Shown here: positions 62,937-64,000 of the stretch, piece after piece
Numbering within the stretch: the first letter of the stretch is position 1
How the letters are laid out: each line of letters opens with the position of its first letter
From: JAFMDF01 sp965222705
GTDB taxonomy: Bacteria > Bacteroidota > Bacteroidia > Chitinophagales > Saprospiraceae
DNA length: 64,000 bases
Assembly: GCA_965222705.1 (NCBI GenBank)
Contig: CBDCUO010000054.1
Location: 62,001-126,000 of the forward strand
Direction of reading: 5' to 3'
Notes under the pieces: model-generated
Told to the model about the DNA's origin: nothing
What the model saw: only the letters and a program-made list of their open reading frames with translations
Databases searched by the model: none
Translations under genes and position numbers: made by a program

Positions 62937-64000
62937 TCAACGGCAATTCTTATAAAAATAGTGAATCAGTTTATGCAATTCTATCAAGGTTTTATCCGAT
63001 ACAAAGCTAGAACTTTTAATATTATTATAAATCAAAAATAATTTTTGAAGTATTGTCTCTTCTATTTCTGAATATTGGGCGAGTTGTTGCACAAAATCCT
63101 CCTCCAGTTTTTTGGTAGGTATTCTGTATTCTGATCGAATAAAGGATAATAATAAATCCATTTGCTTTATGGCCATTTGTCGGTGATTTTGGCCGGAAAA
63201 ATGAAGCCGCCCGATGGTCGCAATAAACTCCAGCGAGGTATTTCTGTTTTTTCCCAAAATTGGAATCATTCGCTGCCGTCTTTTGGCTCTAAAGAGCAAA
63301 TACAATAAGCCCAGTGTCAATAATAAATACCATGCCCAGGCCAAGGGCGGCTGCGATAGCACGTAATCCAAAGGGCCTTCTCTGGGCTCTAAGGGACTAG
63401 CTACTTCGCTGGTTCGATTTAAATTGCGTCCGACCATTTCTGGAACCCGACTGAAACTATCCCAGTATATATCCCCTTTAGTTAAATGAGCAAAAATTCT
63501 TTCGGCATATTGCTGCCCCTTCTTGGTAGTCAAATAATAATTGGTCAATGCAAGTGGAGTCGTATGCAAGTATAATGCTCCTTCTCCATAAGGAAGTAGG
63601 ACCATATTAAAAAATGAATCCGCCGATTTGGCAATCGGAACGGGATAATTCAGGGAGTCGCAATAAATATAATCATCAAAATAGCTCCAGTTTCGACTAT
63701 AAGGTTCATATTTATAAATATATTTAAAATCGAAAAAGCCCGTATCTCTTAGCCCAGAATGTAAAAAATTTATCGCAACTACCGAATCATATTGAACAAA
63801 ATAGTCGCTCCAATACATCGAATCACAGGGACTATCAAACACTTTATCCATTAGAATATCCGGAACGGTTTTGCTGGAAATAAAGGCGGTATTGCCCTTT
63901 TTTATAAAAGCCGTTAGGGCATTTACATCATTGGTATCCAATAGCAGCGCCTCCCCTACGAAAAAGTAATTGCTATTGGCTTTAACCATTTCTGGAATAC
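62937..64000 (-). CDS. DUF4350-type membrane protein (partial, N-terminus outside window)
   Basis: The minus-strand frame is open to the window edge; the ATG at 63989 is internal, since IPE precedes it in frame, so the gene continues beyond. About 354 residues are visible: an extracytoplasmic GATase/DUF4350-like region (VGEALLLDTNDVNALTAFIKKGNTAFIS), one membrane helix (WAWYLLLTLGLLYLLF) near the middle, then a basic cytoplasmic tail (GKNRNTSLEFIATIGRLHFSGQNHRQMAIK). Located upstream of the MoxR ATPase, the usual context. Function unknown; linked to MoxR-dependent assembly by position. Confidence 0.82.
   Translation of the reverse strand, partial: IPEMVKANSNYFFVGEALLLDTNDVNALTAFIKKGNTAFISSKTVPDILMDKVFDSPCDSMYWSDYFVQYDSVVAINFLHSGLRDTGFFDFKYIYKYEPYSRNWSYFDDYIYCDSLNYPVPIAKSADSFFNMVLLPYGEGALYLHTTPLALTNYYLTTKKGQQYAERIFAHLTKGDIYWDSFSRVPEMVGRNLNRTSEVASPLEPREGPLDYVLSQPPLAWAWYLLLTLGLLYLLFRAKRRQRMIPILGKNRNTSLEFIATIGRLHFSGQNHRQMAIKQMDLLLSFIRSEYRIPTKKLEEDFVQQLAQYSEIEETILQKLFLIYNNIKSSSFVSDKTLIELHKLIHYFYKNCR

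Noticed and set aside
1..64000. CRISPR array, prophage or IS element
   Set aside because: No regular direct repeats with spacers, integrase, transposase or structural phage genes were found; the two XRE-type regulators lie in chromosomal contexts.

Overview
The window reads as a housekeeping chromosomal segment of a member of the Bacteroidota, most likely in or near the Saprospiria (inference from overall gene flavour, not from a marker tree). Supporting signs are type IX secretion (T9SS) sorting domains of both types A and B, an LpxC-FabZ fusion, GldB, a PorG-like barrel, TonB receptors with carboxypeptidase-like N-terminal domains, Bacteroidota promoters (TTG-N19/20-TAnnTTTG), general lack of Shine-Dalgarno sequences, and AT-rich intergenic DNA. 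No phage, IS element or CRISPR array is visible.

Layout. 0-7 kb: end of a T9SS type B protein, a tricorn-type protease, an Smr-domain protein, an HD hydrolase and an HtrA protease. 7-12.5 kb: a gluconeogenic block (fbp, pckA) divergent from a regulator of the RamB/PrpR/ScfR type (XRE helix-turn-helix, degenerate ImmA/IrrE domain, C-terminal CX2CX4C), with two copies of a palindrome-like operator between pckA and the regulator. 12.5-21 kb: polA, M42 aminopeptidase, pterin dehydratase, methionine-type aminotransferase, rhomboid, a YbhN-like membrane protein and a T9SS type A protein. 21-24 kb (minus): lpxC-fabZ, lpxA and an ABC ATPase. 24.5 kb: tRNA-Phe. 24.8-29 kb: the cell-shape operon mreB-mreC-mreD-mrdA. 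29-31 kb: a GH73-like protein lacking its usual catalytic Glu, divergent from a LexA-like S24 regulator. 31-35 kb: a sensor kinase gene overlapping a TonB receptor gene. 35-42 kb: a HEAT-repeat/cyclophilin lipoprotein, gcvT, rsgA, apaG, gmk, yicC and an HU protein. 42-54 kb: a broken TonB receptor, a broken membrane protein, gldB, barrels, nadC, a CotH-type protein, MarR, a PfkB kinase and tRNA-Asn. 54-64 kb: CBS protein, RetSat/CrtI-like oxidoreductase, tsaE, alanine dehydrogenase, two RlpA paralogs, mnmA, MoxR ATPase and a DUF4350-type membrane protein.

The strangest feature is a set of 13 single-base frameshifts. Every one is an extra base in a short homopolymer, and removing it restores a full-length family protein. 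Ten fall between 40.7 and 45.1 kb (yicC 2, TonB receptor 7, membrane protein 1); others are in the RetSat-like gene, ald and a small membrane ORF near 7.4 kb. There are no stop substitutions or larger deletions, so local consensus error is at least as likely as gene decay.

The best biological candidate is the proposed acyl-CoA/Fe-S-sensing switch on gluconeogenesis at 7.7-12.5 kb. Secondary candidates are the metalloregulator-like palindrome before the broken TonB receptor, the kinase/TonB overlap, and the inactive-looking GH73 paired with an S24 repressor next to the cell-shape operon.
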